DNA of 64,000 bases from Albifimbria verrucaria (GCA_020081605.1 JAHREC010000062.1:1302001-1366000); one strand, 5' to 3'. Positions 23,576 through 36,397 are shown, counted from the stretch's first letter. Notes: a model not told the origin generated them from the letters alone. Numbers and translations are program-made.

Positions 23576-24914
23576 AACGTGCAAGGTGAGTGGGTTGGTG
23601 ATGGGTTCGTTTCGAGTGGAGGTGTCATTACGTATGATAGAATTTTACAGCGGATCATCGTTTTTCTTAGCACTGGGGCACACGTTCGAATAGAGATGCT
23701 TGGCGCGCTTCACAGACGCTCGCGGCTCAGGTGAGACAGACATCATCATTACCTATTCCCGCCACAACGATGGCACAGACCCCGTAGTTTGCGTACATTC
23801 CAGGGCCCATACGATCGGCATATCCCAAAACGGAGAGGAGTGATGAAGACAAAAAGCGACCCAAGGAAGAATAGCTTTTCGGGCATGGGGTGTCTGGAGA
23901 TAAATATAGGAGTTGGTTGGGTTTGCCGCAAGCGATGGGAGATGGCTTTCCTGGGTATCACAAGGAACGAAGAATAGCCTAGTTGAATCGCATGGTTCAG
24001 TTAGAGAGGAGGATGCCTCAAGATTGAGGGCCGCAGGGTGAAGGTATTCGGAGACGAGAAGTTTCCCTTCACCCGAGGGCTGCCGCCATAGCTGGAACTC
24101 TGAGGATCCGCAACGTAGACTTATCGTCATCCCGGAGAGGGGAGCTGAGCCAAGGGACAAAGTCAAACTGGATCTGAAATCTAAGGTACAGACAGGCACA
24201 GCGAGAGAACGGTGAGGTTCCGGACAGCTGGAAGTGGCTCACGTGTTGGCCGAGTTTCGTCGCCGGACAAAGTTAGGGCTGGGTATTGACTGACTAGCAG
24301 TGGTGGTGGCGGCGGCGAGATGAGTAAAAAGCGAGCGTTTAGACGGATCGTGGAGGGAGGGGGTGAGGCATAGAACCGGGTTAGCCATGAGCAGAGGCGG
24401 CTGTTCCAGACATTGCTGGTTAAATTTGACACAGACGTCTCCGGTCCAGCTATTCAAGCCGATACTCGGGCCTCATTCAGCTTGCCGCCAACGGCAGCAC
24501 CCATATGGACGACCGAAATAGACGACATGTGCAGGCGAGCTCTGGTGGCCTCATTCAGGCAAAGGGCCTCCTTGCGCTAACGGAAAAGCTGGGGATGGAC
24601 ATGCCGATCTGGAACGCGGCGGATTCGATTCTAGACTAGCATCCTGGATAAAGCCATTCCCAGCTTGGATACCGGGAACCGAAGGGCTGGGGACGAGTTA
24701 GATTAGGCATGCTACATTCGGATAGGCGATTTGGGTTTCCGGGATCTTGAGCGAGAAGCGTGGCTTAAGAAAGTCAAATCGGTAGTTGGTTTTTTATTTG
24801 CTTTTCTTGGAGGAGAGAAGCTGAGAGAGAGATGAGGAGCGGTAAGGAAATGCAGTGTAGGAGTGTAGGAGTTTGGTGATAGGTCAGTGTCGGAGGGGTG
24901 TTCTTTTTTGGTGT

Positions 24915-24943
24915 TTTATTATTATTATTATTATTTTATTTTT
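24915..24943. repeat. TTA trinucleotide repeat
   Basis: TTATTATTATTATTATTATTTTATTT. Confidence 0.7.
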
Positions 24944-26405
24944 AATTGTTTCTCATGTTTCTTTCCCCGTTTGGCTTGTTTCCTGTGAGTGGAATGAAAG
25001 ACCCAAATCGGCCTCGCCAAGCCTCGTGCTCTCTCGTTCTCGTTCTTTGCGTCCCCACCATCACCTCAGACACGGCGACATGGCGCATTCTGTGACAAGA
25101 CTCCACGAGGCTCGCGATAGGAACGAGAAACAGCTGAAGGCGGGCGAATCGCGAGCAGGCGATGGTCGAATGAGACACAGGCTGTCCGCGTGCGACTTGC
25201 ATCTGGCCCGTCCGGGATGCATGTGAGGGTGGACTGATAAGGAGCAAGGACGTGTCCAGGTGACGGGAACCCCTGGTTGGATGGCTGCCGCCGCCGCCAC
25301 CACCAAACGTCCAACCCCTCATGCTCCTCTTGTCTATGTATGGCTGGCTCCTTTCTCTCTCTTCATGCAGTTGCTGTGGTTGTGGTTGTGTGTTCCGTGG
25401 GCAGGGCAGGGGAGGTGGGGAGGAGGGGCCAGAGGAGGGGACGAAACCACATGCAGTTTCAGGGTTTAGATCAATCGTGCTTCTTTTTCCCCGCCAACGG
25501 CCGGACTGGCTGGACAGACAGCTGGGTAATAAGCTATGTGGAGAAATGGGCGAAGTGATGGAAGCAGTAGCAGAGAGAGGCTCCGCGAAAAGAAGCAGAG
25601 TGTTGGCCTTTGCTAAAGAGAGAAGAGAGAGTGTGTGTGTCAGAGAGAGAGATACTGCCGCGTAAGGCAGAGCATAGCATAGCAAAGCAGAGCAGGGTCC
25701 CTGACGAGGCGATGGCTTAGCTAGGGGTGTGCGCGTGTGTTCGTTTGCAGGAATGAGGCGGCCTTTTGCTCGTGATGGGCCAGGGCTGGTCCATTTGCTG
25801 TGGAGTGGAACTCGGCCTGCGATAACTGGAAGAAGGCTGCTTGCACGCGCGCCAGGGTTGCCCGATGCCCTGGCAGTTTTGCCAAATTGCCCTCCCGGAT
25901 CTGGCCAAGGACGGCAGCTCTGGAAAAGGAGGGCTCCGATGAGCGGAAGACGGAATGGCGAGTCTCGCGATGGCCCTGCTGGACGAGCTTACCTCTGGAC
26001 GCGCAGCCGGTGGTCTAGAGCTTGCCTCGTGGTGCTTCGCTGCTGTGCTGCTATATTGGCACATGCAGGCGTGCCTTGGCCCAGGACCCTGGGGCTGCGA
26101 CGAGTACTGGATACCTGGGGAGCTTAGCTTTAGTAGCTAGGGCCTGCAGGTCTGCTGCAGAGCACCTGTGCTACTAATGTAGGAGTGGTGTGGTGTGTGG
26201 CATGTTGCAGTGCGGGCTGGACGCAGACAGGCGGATCGGGCAGCTTGGTGGTGGCTGCAGGAGTCAGTACAGTCGCAGTAGCATGGCGTGGGCTGGCCTA
26301 AGCTGGGTGTTATGGCGAGGCTCTTGACTTGACCCGCGTGCTGGCTGACTCTTGGTTTAATTGTCATGTGTTCCGGTCAAGCAATGCCCGTGGTTTTTTT
26401 TCTGT

Positions 26406-26407
26406 TT

Positions 26408-26443
<36 letters not shown>

Positions 26444-26446
26444 TTT
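26406..26446. repeat. CTTT tetranucleotide microsatellite
   Basis: About ten consecutive TTCT/CTTT units. Confidence 0.85.
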
Positions 26447-26974
26447 TAAATCCCTCGCCTGAGTTGATTATTCTTCTCTGCCCCTTCATCCATCTCTCTC
26501 CCAACTCCTGGGCGAAGGATTTGGATTTCCCCTTCCACAGGTCACCGGTACCTCCCCAAACGCAGGTACCTGGACCCGCGGATTGAATTCCTCGGCCATC
26601 TCCACGGCTGATAGGCGATACTTGGGAGGGTGTTCCAGGCCCGGTCCCTCGGGGCGCGTGCTCCCTCTCCCAAAATACCTGGTGGCAGCGACACGCCCCT
26701 GCTGGGACAGGTACCTCGTTATCTCACCCCTGCTCCAGGCCCAAGGTTGCGCTAGCGACTCGAGTCGCCTCCACTTGGCAACCCACGAGGGCGGCTTGGT
26801 CTCACCTTTTAGCATTTACAATCTACAACCCTCTCTCACTCTCTCTCTGCGAGCGGCTGTCCCGAGGATCCAGAAACCTGTCTTTCAGTCCTCGCTCCGT
26901 CGTCCTCTGAACTTTGACTCTGGCTCTGACTCTGAACCCTCCCGCTCTGCCATTTTCCCACTCCACGGGCGCCG

Positions 26975-27305
26975 GTAAGTCCCCTCCATTCCAGCTGTTC
27001 CATTTTACTTCCGGCCACGGCGCCCGCGCCTTTGTACCTCGTGCGTGGTGCCTGGACTGGACCCCGAAGTCTCTCGCGTTCATTGTCTTGTCTTTGCCAA
27101 TTTGCCTTTGCATCTGCCCTTGGGTCAAGCCAGCTCCGTACTGTATGTACTGTTTCTGTCTCGAGAGAGCCCTGCTACAAAGGATCCTCGTCGCGGCCGC
27201 AAACAGTCTTACTGTGCTTTTGCTTTGCTCTCCCTCTTCTTCTTCTACTTCTTCGTCATCATCGTCGTCGACTCTGGGCTGACACCAAGACCCTAAGAAC
27301 TGCAG
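26975..27305 (+). other. Possible 5' leader intron 1 of DMA1
   Basis: Donor CCG|GTAAGT at 26975 and acceptor CTGCAG at 27300-27305, preceded by CTAAG (branch-like). No coding evidence; proposed from splice consensus only. Confidence 0.3.
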
Positions 27306-27585
27306 GACGCGCAAGAAATACCAAAAAGAAAATTACCCAAACCGAACGACGACAAAGGTCGAGTTGAGTTCGGCTACGCTGATCGCGTGCGAAAAAGCGA
27401 GCTGTGGCTGCAGATCATCAGTTACGTCGTGGGCCGCCGATCTCCACGTAACGGTCACTCGAGTTGCCTAAGAAGGTCATCCATCCATCCACCCATCCCG
27501 CTGGTAGACCGTGCCGTCCGTCCCTCTTCGATCATCTCTCACGCTTGCCGTCCAAGGAGCTGTTATATCTCTATTCCACGTGCCG

Positions 27586-27792
27586 GTAAGTTGACCTTCA
27601 GATCCCCATTCCCTTTGCGTCCTCGGCCTGCAACCTTTCTTCCTACCCTTGTCCCTTTTTCTGGCTGCTCCTCTCGACCGTTTTACGTACTCACGGCTTG
27701 CGACGCTACCCTGACGCTGCATTGCTTCGCCGGCCGATCATCCTTACCATCAGTGCGTCTCGGCAGGTTGCTGACGTTTCCCGCCTCTTTAG
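27586..27792 (+). other. Possible 5' leader intron 2 of DMA1
   Basis: Donor CCG|GTAAGT at 27586, branch-like GCTGAC about 20 bp before the acceptor, acceptor TTTAG ending 27792. Proposed from splice consensus only. Confidence 0.35.
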
Positions 27793-28239
27793 GTGCCTTG
27801 ACGCCGACGACGCTTCAATCCACCTGACCGGGTGACTTATAACCTCATCCGTTCGTGCCTGGTAGCCTTTTAGACGGGCATACTCCTTCGTCTGCCTTAT
27901 CCCAGCACCCACCCCTTTTTCCCTACCTCGCATCTTCTTTCTCTCCTCCACAAAACCAACCGGCAACCGAAACAGAGCTTGGCAGATCTGTGTCCCGTGC
28001 CTCTTGTTGTGCCTTTGGTGCACAGAACCTATCACCGGCAGCAGCCACCGCCGCAGGTCTCACCCGCATGGCCATCCACGCAACCTGACATCCTCTCTCT
28101 CGATTTGCCTCCCACCTTTGCTTCGAGCGCCCCCATCCTGTACCATCCGACCTTGACACGAGACCGATTGTCATTTTGTCATTCCTACGCAATCCATTTA
28201 CACACATCGCTGCCACTTCTCAGCGTCTTTTCTTTCCCA

Positions 28240-30095
28240 ATGTTCACACAACCGATTGCGTCGCCTCCGGGGCCTACAGCAACGTCGCCCGTGTCGCCGT
28301 CTCGGCCCAGCCGTCTCAGAGGTCTGAGCTACCTGCGCAATTACACCCACAACCACCTACTGTCCCGCGACAGCAGATCACAGCAGCAACAACAGCGCCA
28401 CCACGTCACCCAGCGCCGGCCACGCACCGCCCAACACCCTCACCCGATCAATTAGCTACACCCCGACGACAAACAACGCAGATCCCTCGGGTATCAGCAG
28501 CAACAGCAGCACTACCAGCAGCAGCGCCAACGGCGCCAACACAGGAAACGGGTTGATCCTCGTCAGCTCAACCCCGACCCAGCCACAGGCCACTGTCTCG
28601 CAGAGGGCGGCCCTTACCGCGCGCCCCAATCCGGGCCCCACCGTCGAGAGTGGAGACCACGCTGGCGAGGACCCTTCCACCGACAACGGCAACATCGCCA
28701 TTCCTAGCAATTCAGCGACCACCCAGGCACGTGTGGAAGAAGCAACCGAACAGTCCAACATGACGAGAAGCCGAGCTGCTACCACCGGCGACGCACCCGC
28801 CGCGCCCGCCACTACTACCACCCCCGAGAACGTGCCCTCGATTCGCTTTTCCGCCTACTACGACCCTCGATCCACCCGTCCATCCCTGTCCTTCCCTCCC
28901 ATCATGAGGACACTACCCACTGGCTCCGAGGTTATTCGCGTCGGGCGATATTCCGAGCGCGACAGCCAGCTCACGAGCAACACGCCCGGCAACCAGCCCT
29001 CTGCGGCTCCCGTGGGCTTTAAGAGCAAGGTGGTGAGCCGTCGCCACTGCGAGTTCTGGCACGAGGATGGAAAATGGTACATCCGTGATGTCAAGAGCTC
29101 TTCTGGCACGTTCTTAAACCACATCCGCCTGAGCCCTCCGTCGCAGGAGAGCAAAGCCTTCCCAGTTAACGACGGGGATATCGTACAGCTCGGCATCGAC
29201 TTCAAGGGAGGCGAGGAAATGATCTTCCGATGTGTCAAGATGAGACTGGAGCTTAACCGAGGGTGGCAGAACAAGTTGAACACGTTTAAGTGAGTAAATT
29301 TGGTACCTAAGATCTTCCTGATGCTAACGACTTGTTCAGCATGGCCGCTCACAAGAGGTTACGGACTATGGCAACAAACGCCACGTCTGGCTCGGGCACC
29401 AACTCCCAAGACTGTTCTATCTGTCTTAACTCTATTGCGGTTCGTAAATGACATGGCGCATTTGATGAGACCTAAGCTGACGTGTTTTTAGCCTTGCCAA
29501 TCGTTATTCGTGGCACCATGTTCTCATACATGGCATTTCAAATGCGTTAGATCTTTGCTGACGTCGCCGCAATATCCCATTTTCATTTGTCCCAACTGCC
29601 GCGCCGGTGCAGATTTGGAGGCCGATGTGGATGAGCCCTCCGAGGAGTGGCAGCAAATGGAGGAGGAGATGGAGATGGATGGGAAACCGGAAGCCAATTC
29701 CTCAGACGAGGCTGTGGCTGTGCAGGTTCCTACACCTCCAGACACGGAGGACTCGAGTGTACACGACGGGGATGCCATGGAGGTGACGGTACACATTACA
29801 TCATCCGACAGTCCTAACGGGGTCGAATCTGCCGCCTCCATCGGCCCCTGTTCCGATCAACAACCCCGCCTCCGGTTCAGGCCGTGGCAGTCTCACCCGC
29901 GATAGCCGCACTCCTTCACCGCCAGTCCCCGGTACCGAAGGCCCTATAACCCCGAGGAACGACGTGGGACCCTGGGTGTTTGATGGCAGTGCAGGGACCG
30001 GCAGCGCTCCTGAGGCCACATCAGAGATGCGCAGTCTAAATGCAGCGGCGGACATGAACATGGGCAGAGGGGTTGTGGGCGATGACACGACATGA
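28240..30095 (+). CDS. DMA1: FHA-RING E3 ubiquitin ligase Dma1-like
   Basis: Related to yeast Dma1/Dma2 and animal CHFR/RNF8: phosphothreonine-binding ubiquitin ligase acting in septin, spindle-position and mitotic checkpoint control. Exons 28240-29289, 29340-29439 and 29492-30095 (introns 50 and 52 bp). N-terminus MFTQPIASPPGP and RLRGLSYLRNYTHNH, then a Gln/Asn/Ser/Thr-rich stretch. The FHA domain reads VIRVGRYSERD...KVVSRRHCEFW...DVKSSSGTFLNHIRLS. The RING has CSIC (29400s), then PCSHTWHFKC and CPNC (C3H2C3-like). The tail is acidic, then Pro/Ser-rich, ending GRGVVGDDTT. Two frame disruptions, each equal to two missing bases, lie near 28370-28400 and 29818-29822 (G run); corrected length about 585 aa. 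Translation start chosen from N-terminal conservation; exact N-terminal frame uncertain. Confidence 0.88.
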
Positions 30096-31248
30096 GATAT
30101 ACGGCTGTTAAGGAGTCTGGCAGAAATATGGGGCATTGGAGCAGTTTCGCTTTCGGCCACCGGTCAATAACAAACGGTGCATAGCGAGGAATTATGTTGG
30201 GAACCGTTTTTGTTTGCATCCTAAGGGATAATCAACATGGATAGGGCGTTATTTTGGTTCGATTGTGGCCGGTTTGATTCGTCTTTACTGGGCTTGGGAG
30301 GCATGTTCTGGGAATTGAAGAGCAGGACTACCTTGGACACGGGTAGCAGTGGTGTATGATTTAGCTGCTATCTTTGAACACAATGGACATTTGGGTTGAA
30401 ACCACGGTACGGGCCGCTTGTTAGTTTGGCTTGTGCAAAGGAATCAAGCCAGTGTCTAGTTGCTATTTGATTGGGATGTCAAGTTGGATGCAATTACTGC
30501 AGCTTGAATTGAATAGAGCGATCGTTATTCATGTCTTCATACGATAAGTACCTACCTACTTATACTACACATTTGTATCAAGGGATTAAAATACGTACAA
30601 ACAATGGTGTTTCTGTGCTCAACCATGTAAGTCACACAGTTAATAGAGGACAGTGATGAAAAAATGTGCCTCATACGAAGTTCACACTTATGGATTATAA
30701 GACAGATTTGTGAAATTGAGATTAAAGGCTATCGGAACTCGTATTAAAGTGAGTCATTCAGCAAGTAGTTAATCCGACTTTTCCTCTAGCTTAGAAGATG
30801 ATCGAAGTGCATCAATATGTGAACCACGGCTTAACGAGGTGCTCTGAGCCATGGTGTAAGAGACTGCGAGACCTACCACAACGACATGTCTCAAATATCT
30901 TGATTCATGCCTCCTTTTATTAATCAAACCGCTTCTTTTTGGAGACGGAATTTATATAACATCAAATTGACATAACTGATTATTCGCATTTACAAATCCA
31001 GGTGGAGCGCCGAGGCTCGGATTGCGCAAGTCAAGTCGGTGCTCCGGGGCTGGATTGATCCGCCCGGCTTATCGCCGAGCAACGAGAGCGATAACGCCCC
31101 AGCGCTATGGGTGCAGCGGGCAGTATCGTATCTTGCATCTAAATTTCCATCACCAAACCACCTTCCCCAGGGCCCGCTTGAACGAACCCTTCTCGACCAG
31201 CCCAGAGCCTAGCAATTAACGGGGACTGAAGGAAAGCAAACGGACATT
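30096..31248. other. AT-rich intergenic region
   Basis: 1.15 kb between DMA1 and the MPP alpha gene, both on +. Nothing gene-like seen. The right end should contain the MPP promoter. Confidence 0.5.
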
Positions 31249-33024
31249 ATGTTGCGAAGCTTCGGTGCGAGGCTGCTCCAGCCAAGCTCTAGGCCATCGG
31301 TGCTGGGGAAAAGTCTGAAGTTTGCGTCTCCGAGGAGGAACTTGGCGACTGTGGTCGAGGGTATTCAGAAGGTATGGGTTGAACGGATTGCAGGAGCGCT
31401 GGTATTACGGTGCTGACGGTTATTTTCTTACAGGAACCTACGGACCTCGACAAAATCACAACTCTACCAAATGGCCTCCGTGTAGCCTCCGAAGACCTTC
31501 CGGGCTCCTTCTCCGGCGTGGGTGTCTACGTCCAGGCCGGCTCGCGCTTCGAGAACGCCTCGCTGCGCGGTACCTCGCACATCATGGATCGCTTAGCCTT
31601 CAAGTCGACGTCGCAGCACACGGCCGACCAGATGCTTGAGCGGGTTGAGGCCCTGGGCGGTAACATGCAGTGCGCGTCGTCGCGCGAGAGCATGATGTAC
31701 CAGGCCGCCACCTTCAACAACGCCATCCCCGAGACGGTTGCCCTCCTGGCCGAGACGATCCGCGACCCGCTCGTCACCGAGGACGAGGTGGCCCAGCAGC
31801 TCGAGACGGCGCGCTACGAGATCGCCGAGATCTGGGGTAAGCCCGAGCTCATCCTGCCGGAGCTGGTGCACACGGCTGCGTTCAAGGACAACACGCTGGG
31901 TAACCCGCTGCTGTGTCCCGAGGATAGGCTCGAGTCTATCACCCGGGACACCGTCATGACCTACCGAGACCTCCTCTACCGACCCGAGCGTATCGTGGTG
32001 GCGTTTGCTGGTGTCGAGCACGGCCAGGCTGTGAAGCTGGCGGAGCAGTACTTTGGCGACATGAAGGCTGCGAGCCGACCAGCGCTTTCAAGGACCGGGT
32101 CAGAAACGAGCGAATCCGAGCTGTCCGATTCAGAGCTGAGCAGCGACGGATCGTCGCGATCGTCCTCACCCTCTCTGCAGAACCCCTCCAAGCTGCTGAA
32201 CAAGATCCCTTCCTCAAGAACATCTCCACCTCCGCCCCCAAAACGCCGCCGTCCTCCCCACTCCCCTCCGAGCTCGATCTCACCCAGCCTGCGCACTACA
32301 CCGGCGGCTTCCTGGCGCTGCCGCCTCAACCCGCCTCCCTCAACGGCACCAACTTCACTCACATCCACCTCGCCTTCGAGGGCCTGCCCGTAGGCTCCGA
32401 CGACATCTACGCCCTGGCGACGCTGCAGACGCTGCTCGGCGGCGGTGGCTCCTTCTCCGCCGGCGGGCCCGGCAAGGGCATGTACTCGCGCCTCTACTCC
32501 AACGTGCTCAACCAGCACGGATGGGTCGAATCGTGCGTCGCCTTCAACCACTCCTACACCGACTCCGGCCTGTTCGGCATCTCTGCTAGCTGCCTCCTGG
32601 CCACACCTCAGGCATGCTCGATGTCATGTGCCAGCAACTGCACGCCCTGACACTCGATACCGGCTACGCGCGCCTGCGCGATGGCGAGGTCGACCGCGCC
32701 AAGAACCAGCTGCGCTCCAGCCTGCTGATGAACCTCGAGAGCCGTATGGTCGAGCTCGAGGACCTGGGTCGCAGCGTCCAGGTCCACGGCCACAAGGTGC
32801 CCGTCCGCGAGATGTGCCGCCGCATCGAGGCCCTGACTGTCTCTGACCTGCGTCGTGTCGCCTCCATGGTTGTTGGCGGTGCCGTGCGCAACATCGGTGC
32901 CGGCAGCGGCGCGCCCACCGTCGTCCTCCAGGAGGCGCAGGCCTACGGCGTCACCAGCCACAGCATGAGCTGGGACCAGATCCAGGACCGCATCGACGGC
33001 TGGAAACTCGGCCGCAGGGCGTGA
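31249..33024 (+). CDS. MAS2: Mitochondrial processing peptidase alpha subunit
   Basis: Matrix peptidase subunit that recognises presequences, while the beta subunit carries the zinc site. Exon 1 (31249-31371) encodes an Arg/Ser-rich presequence ([16 protein letters not shown]); after a 62-bp intron (31372-31433) exon 2 begins [20 protein letters not shown]. The inactive site reads [12 protein letters not shown] instead of the HxxEH zinc motif, as in alpha subunits. The glycine-rich substrate loop [21 protein letters not shown] is at 32430-32500. A Ser/Glu-rich insert ([20 protein letters not shown]) before LLNKIPFLKN is typical of filamentous fungi. Two one-base deficits (about 32210, T; about 32596, C) break the frame; corrected length 571 aa. 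Codon use is strongly GC-biased in the third position, as in highly expressed genes. Confidence 0.95.
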
Positions 33025-33655
33025 TCGCGGTGAACGGCGTTTTGTGCTTGCTGGAATTCGTTGCTTCCGCAACATACAGCAAAACAAGGGGTGTATTAGA
33101 TGTGGAGGACGCTCATGTATTATATGTACCAAAATAGGTTTCACAGCATCAGCACTTCCATTATCATCAGAGGCGAGCCGAGCGAACGGCTGATACGAAC
33201 AACAAAATATCTACAAAACGGGACAAAGCATGCGGAGGAATAGAGCTACGCTGGGGTTGAAACGTGGTGTAAGACGGCATGGCGCCATATAAGGGCTAGA
33301 TCTATTAATGTACGACTAGAAGAAATGTGTAGCAAAAGCATTTACAAACAAATCATTGATCCTACGTGTCATGTGGAAGGCCCCGATACGCCGCTCGTTT
33401 TTGATGCGGCGAATGTGTCGTCTGATAGAAGCCCAACGCCCCGCTGTGAAGATGAAGCCTGCCAAAGAAAAAAAAAAAAACGAAATTCCTCCCATGTATC
33501 CCCGGGTATGTGTCCATGTATCATGTATGTCTAATCGTTACGCCGGCGGAGCCGTTGCGGACACTGGTCTTGGTGTCCGCGTGAAAGTGGGCGGGTTCTG
33601 ATCCACCGCCCGTGTCTAACGCCAACACGCTCTATAAAATCCAATCTGAAAAAGG
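33025..33655. other. Convergent 3' region
   Basis: 631 bp between two converging genes; includes a 13-A run near 33468-33480. No gene seen. Confidence 0.5.
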
Positions 33656-36397
33656 CTACAGTCTTGAGCGCACCGCTTCGAGACGGTATTTGACGTCCTT
33701 GAGCGCCTTGGTCGAGGGTTTCCAGTCGTCGAACTGGCGGAGCAGTTCCTCCGTCTCGCTGCTGAGCTCGGTCTTGACGAAGTCCTCCTCGAGCAGGCCG
33801 CGCATGATCCAGGGAGGACGTAGGGGTTAGGGGCGCCGAGGGCGGCGCGCTTCTCAATGGTGACGGATGTGGAGGGCGCGACGGCGGTGGTCTCGAGGGC
33901 GTGGGAGACGGCGAGGTTGTACACGGCGGGGTCGTAGTAGAGACAGGAGTGGCCCTCGCCGGAGTAGAGGGAGCCGGCGAGGGTTGAGAGAGCTCGCGGA
34001 TGAGGCCGTGGTCTGAGACGCCGAGGTTGCGCAGCTTGAGGGCGAAGCCGACGAGATGGGCGATGAAGTCAGGGGCATGTACGCGGCCGTCGATGAAGGC
34101 GGCGCGGTAGATGTAAGGATGGCTTGCTGGTGAGTATACAGCGGACTGCAGGTTGTTAGTCAAGATGCTAAGGATTTGTTATTAGATTTGTCTTACCTCC
34201 ATCGGCACCAGTTGGTCGTCGATACTGCCGATAAAAGTCACCCTCGCGCCATAATCCAACACACGTTTGAGAGACGCCTCGAAGCGCTGCGAATTGGCGC
34301 TCTGGGGTCTCCAAACTCCCACAGTTCGGCAGCCGAGCCAAGTAAAATGCTAGACTTGTAGTCCGGGAAAGGTCCGAGGGCGACGCCCGCCATGGCACAC
34401 ACGCCGATTTTAGCATCCGTGATGATGCCAAGATCAATAAGCTTTTCCAGGAGCATGATGCTTACGGGCACGCCCTGCGAATGGCTCGCCATGATGATGA
34501 GATCGGCATTGCGCAGATGTTCGATCCAGTTGAGCATGAGCTTCCACAGATTCTCCACCCGCTCGTTGATCTTGCCCTCGCCTTCAAGTGCAACCTTCTC
34601 AATCTCACAATCAGAACAACCGTGATCGTCAGCCCATCGCCGGATAGCGTCAGCACAGAGACTGGCAAACCGTAGTGAAGTGCCTGTCGGTTGGCCTATC
34701 ATCGGGCGTAGAATAGCAGCGGGGAAGAGTCCGTGTACACCAATGGCGATTGCTTTGCGGATCTTCAGGGGTCTTTGACGCGGAAGACATGGTTGGCGGG
34801 CGGTTGCGAAGTGCGTAGCAGAAGTTGGGTGATTTGCTTGAGTATAGAGGGTTCTCTTTGAGTTGGTACGTGCTCTCAAAGGATGGAAGTAGGAGATTGG
34901 GGGTAGGGCAGCGGCTGTCGTTTCTGTTACAGATTTGGGTGATTCTCCTTTTGTTGTCGCAGGAAGTGGTTTCGTAGCTTCATTGATGGACGTGGGGTCC
35001 TCGGGGCGGGTTGCAGTGTACTGTTTTTGGATGGCGACGCTACCGGCGATTCTATGTCCATCGACGGAGGTCGGCCTCTTTTATTGTTCCTCCTCCATGT
35101 CGATTTACCAGCAGGCTGGATATCCTTCGCCTCTGTCTTGGAACCCTTGGTCGGTGTTTGGGAGACGTCGTCCTCGGTCATTGGCTTCGGGTGCGCCTCG
35201 GAGCCTTCGCCCATGACTGCAATTTCACCCGACTCTTGTTTGGTAAGCTTTCCTTGGGAGAATCCTTGGACCAGAAAGCCCAGGTTGTACCCGCTTTTGG
35301 TGCAGGTTCATGCGATGCGGCAGCGGAGTTACCGGTGGGAGGGTTGTCTACAGGCTCTGTTGGCTGGGCCTCTGTAGTTTGAGGCTCTGTAGGCTCTGTA
35401 GGCTCCTCCGGTATGGTTTTACTTTCGGGGTAGCAGTCGAATTCCATAAACCAAACCACGACGATGTCGATGCCGTGTGCCGAAGAGTCTTGGGCTGTGT
35501 TGGTGTGGCCTTGGGCGGCACGGTTCGGTCAGGTATGGCTTGTGATGGTGTACTTGGTGCCGGATCAGCAGCCGAGGTATCGGGAGCTGGTATATCGCGA
35601 TCGGTCGGCGCATTGGGCTGATTTGGCTCTGTGGATACGGGAGGATTGTGGGGCTCGACTGGTCTGTAGGTCCGACGATGGCTTGTGATTCGGTAAATGG
35701 AGTCCGCGCCCACCAGCCAAGCCATCCTGACGAAGTTGACGGCCGTTGCGGCGTCGCTGGCAGCTCTGTTTTTGTAGCCGGTGCAGGAGCAGTTGAATCA
35801 GTTGTCTCTTCGGTCGACATCTCAACATCGGGTTTGGTGTCCTCAACAGAATGAGATGAGGCTTCAGTGGGAAGAGCAGGGGCTGGAGCAGGGGCGGGAA
35901 CTGGAGGCGTGGGAGGGTTCTCTGGAATCCCAGAGAGCCCAGCCATCGGTTCGGGAAGCCACGGACGCTGGCCGTGTCGTCGGATTTCTTGTGTTCGAAC
36001 TTGCTAAGATCCGGGGTCTTATTCGTCTTGACGGTGCCGCCAAATATGTTCTCTCGAGCGACCGATGTTACGGCAGAAGCCTTGGGTGGCTTGGGCCACG
36101 ATCCATACCAACTCCGTGCCCGACGAACCTGGGAGGAGCAGTTAGACAATACAGACGAAAAATACGCGCTGAATGGCCACGTACCTGCTTCTCGTTGCTT
36201 ATATTGGTTGGGGCCTGCTCGCCACTGCTGGCCGACTTGAAGGACGGCATCTGTGGGGTGGCCAGATTCGGTGTCGATACTGCAGCCAGCTGTGACGTAG
36301 TATTATTGGTGGTATCGCTGGACGGTTCGGCGGCGGGCTCGCTCGAGGATGATGTCTCGGCAGGGTTAGGACGTGGCCTCTTGCGAGGAGCCATCAT
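33656..36397 (-). CDS. YMC020W-like alpha/beta hydrolase
   Basis: Large fungal protein with a C-terminal alpha/beta-hydrolase fold resembling yeast Yml020w; molecular role unknown. Exon 1 36397-36185 (MMAPRKRPRPNPAETSSSSE), 56-bp intron, a long exon, a 51-bp intron (34146-34196), last exon to TAG at 33656. The N-terminal 450 or so residues are Pro/Thr/Ser/Glu-rich with EPTEPTEPQ repeats and short aromatic blocks (RSWYGSWPKPP, SGWLGWWAR, TSSWFGLWNST, TWAFWSKD). The hydrolase part has KIRKAIAIGVHGLFPAA, the nucleophile elbow ASHSQGVPVS (Ser), GSAAELWEFGDP and, after intron 2, SAVYSPASHPYIYRAAFIDG with HAPDFIAHLVGFAL. I see many one-base deficits (for example about 34289, 33984, 33815, 35017); corrected length about 880 aa. 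Head-to-head with RRP5 (490 bp). Confidence 0.85.

Larger units (their letters stand above)
23576..28239. other. Long intergenic region and presumed DMA1 leader
   Basis: 4.7 kb without a supported gene. It contains TTA and CTTT microsatellites and, from about 26400 on, C/T-rich DNA typical of fungal promoters and leaders. Two strong splice donors (CCGGTAAGT at 26975 and 27586), followed by plausible acceptors, suggest introns in a long 5' leader of DMA1. Long minus-strand frames (24942-25685, 26823-27314) are low-complexity and lack domains. Confidence 0.5.

Noticed and set aside
24942..25685. Open frame of 247 codons on -
   Set aside because: Low-complexity Ser/Thr/His/Pro composition, no domain, overlaps microsatellite DNA; it looks like noncoding leader or promoter sequence.
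26406..26446. Satellite or centromere-like repeat
   Set aside because: A single short tetranucleotide run, ordinary microsatellite length.
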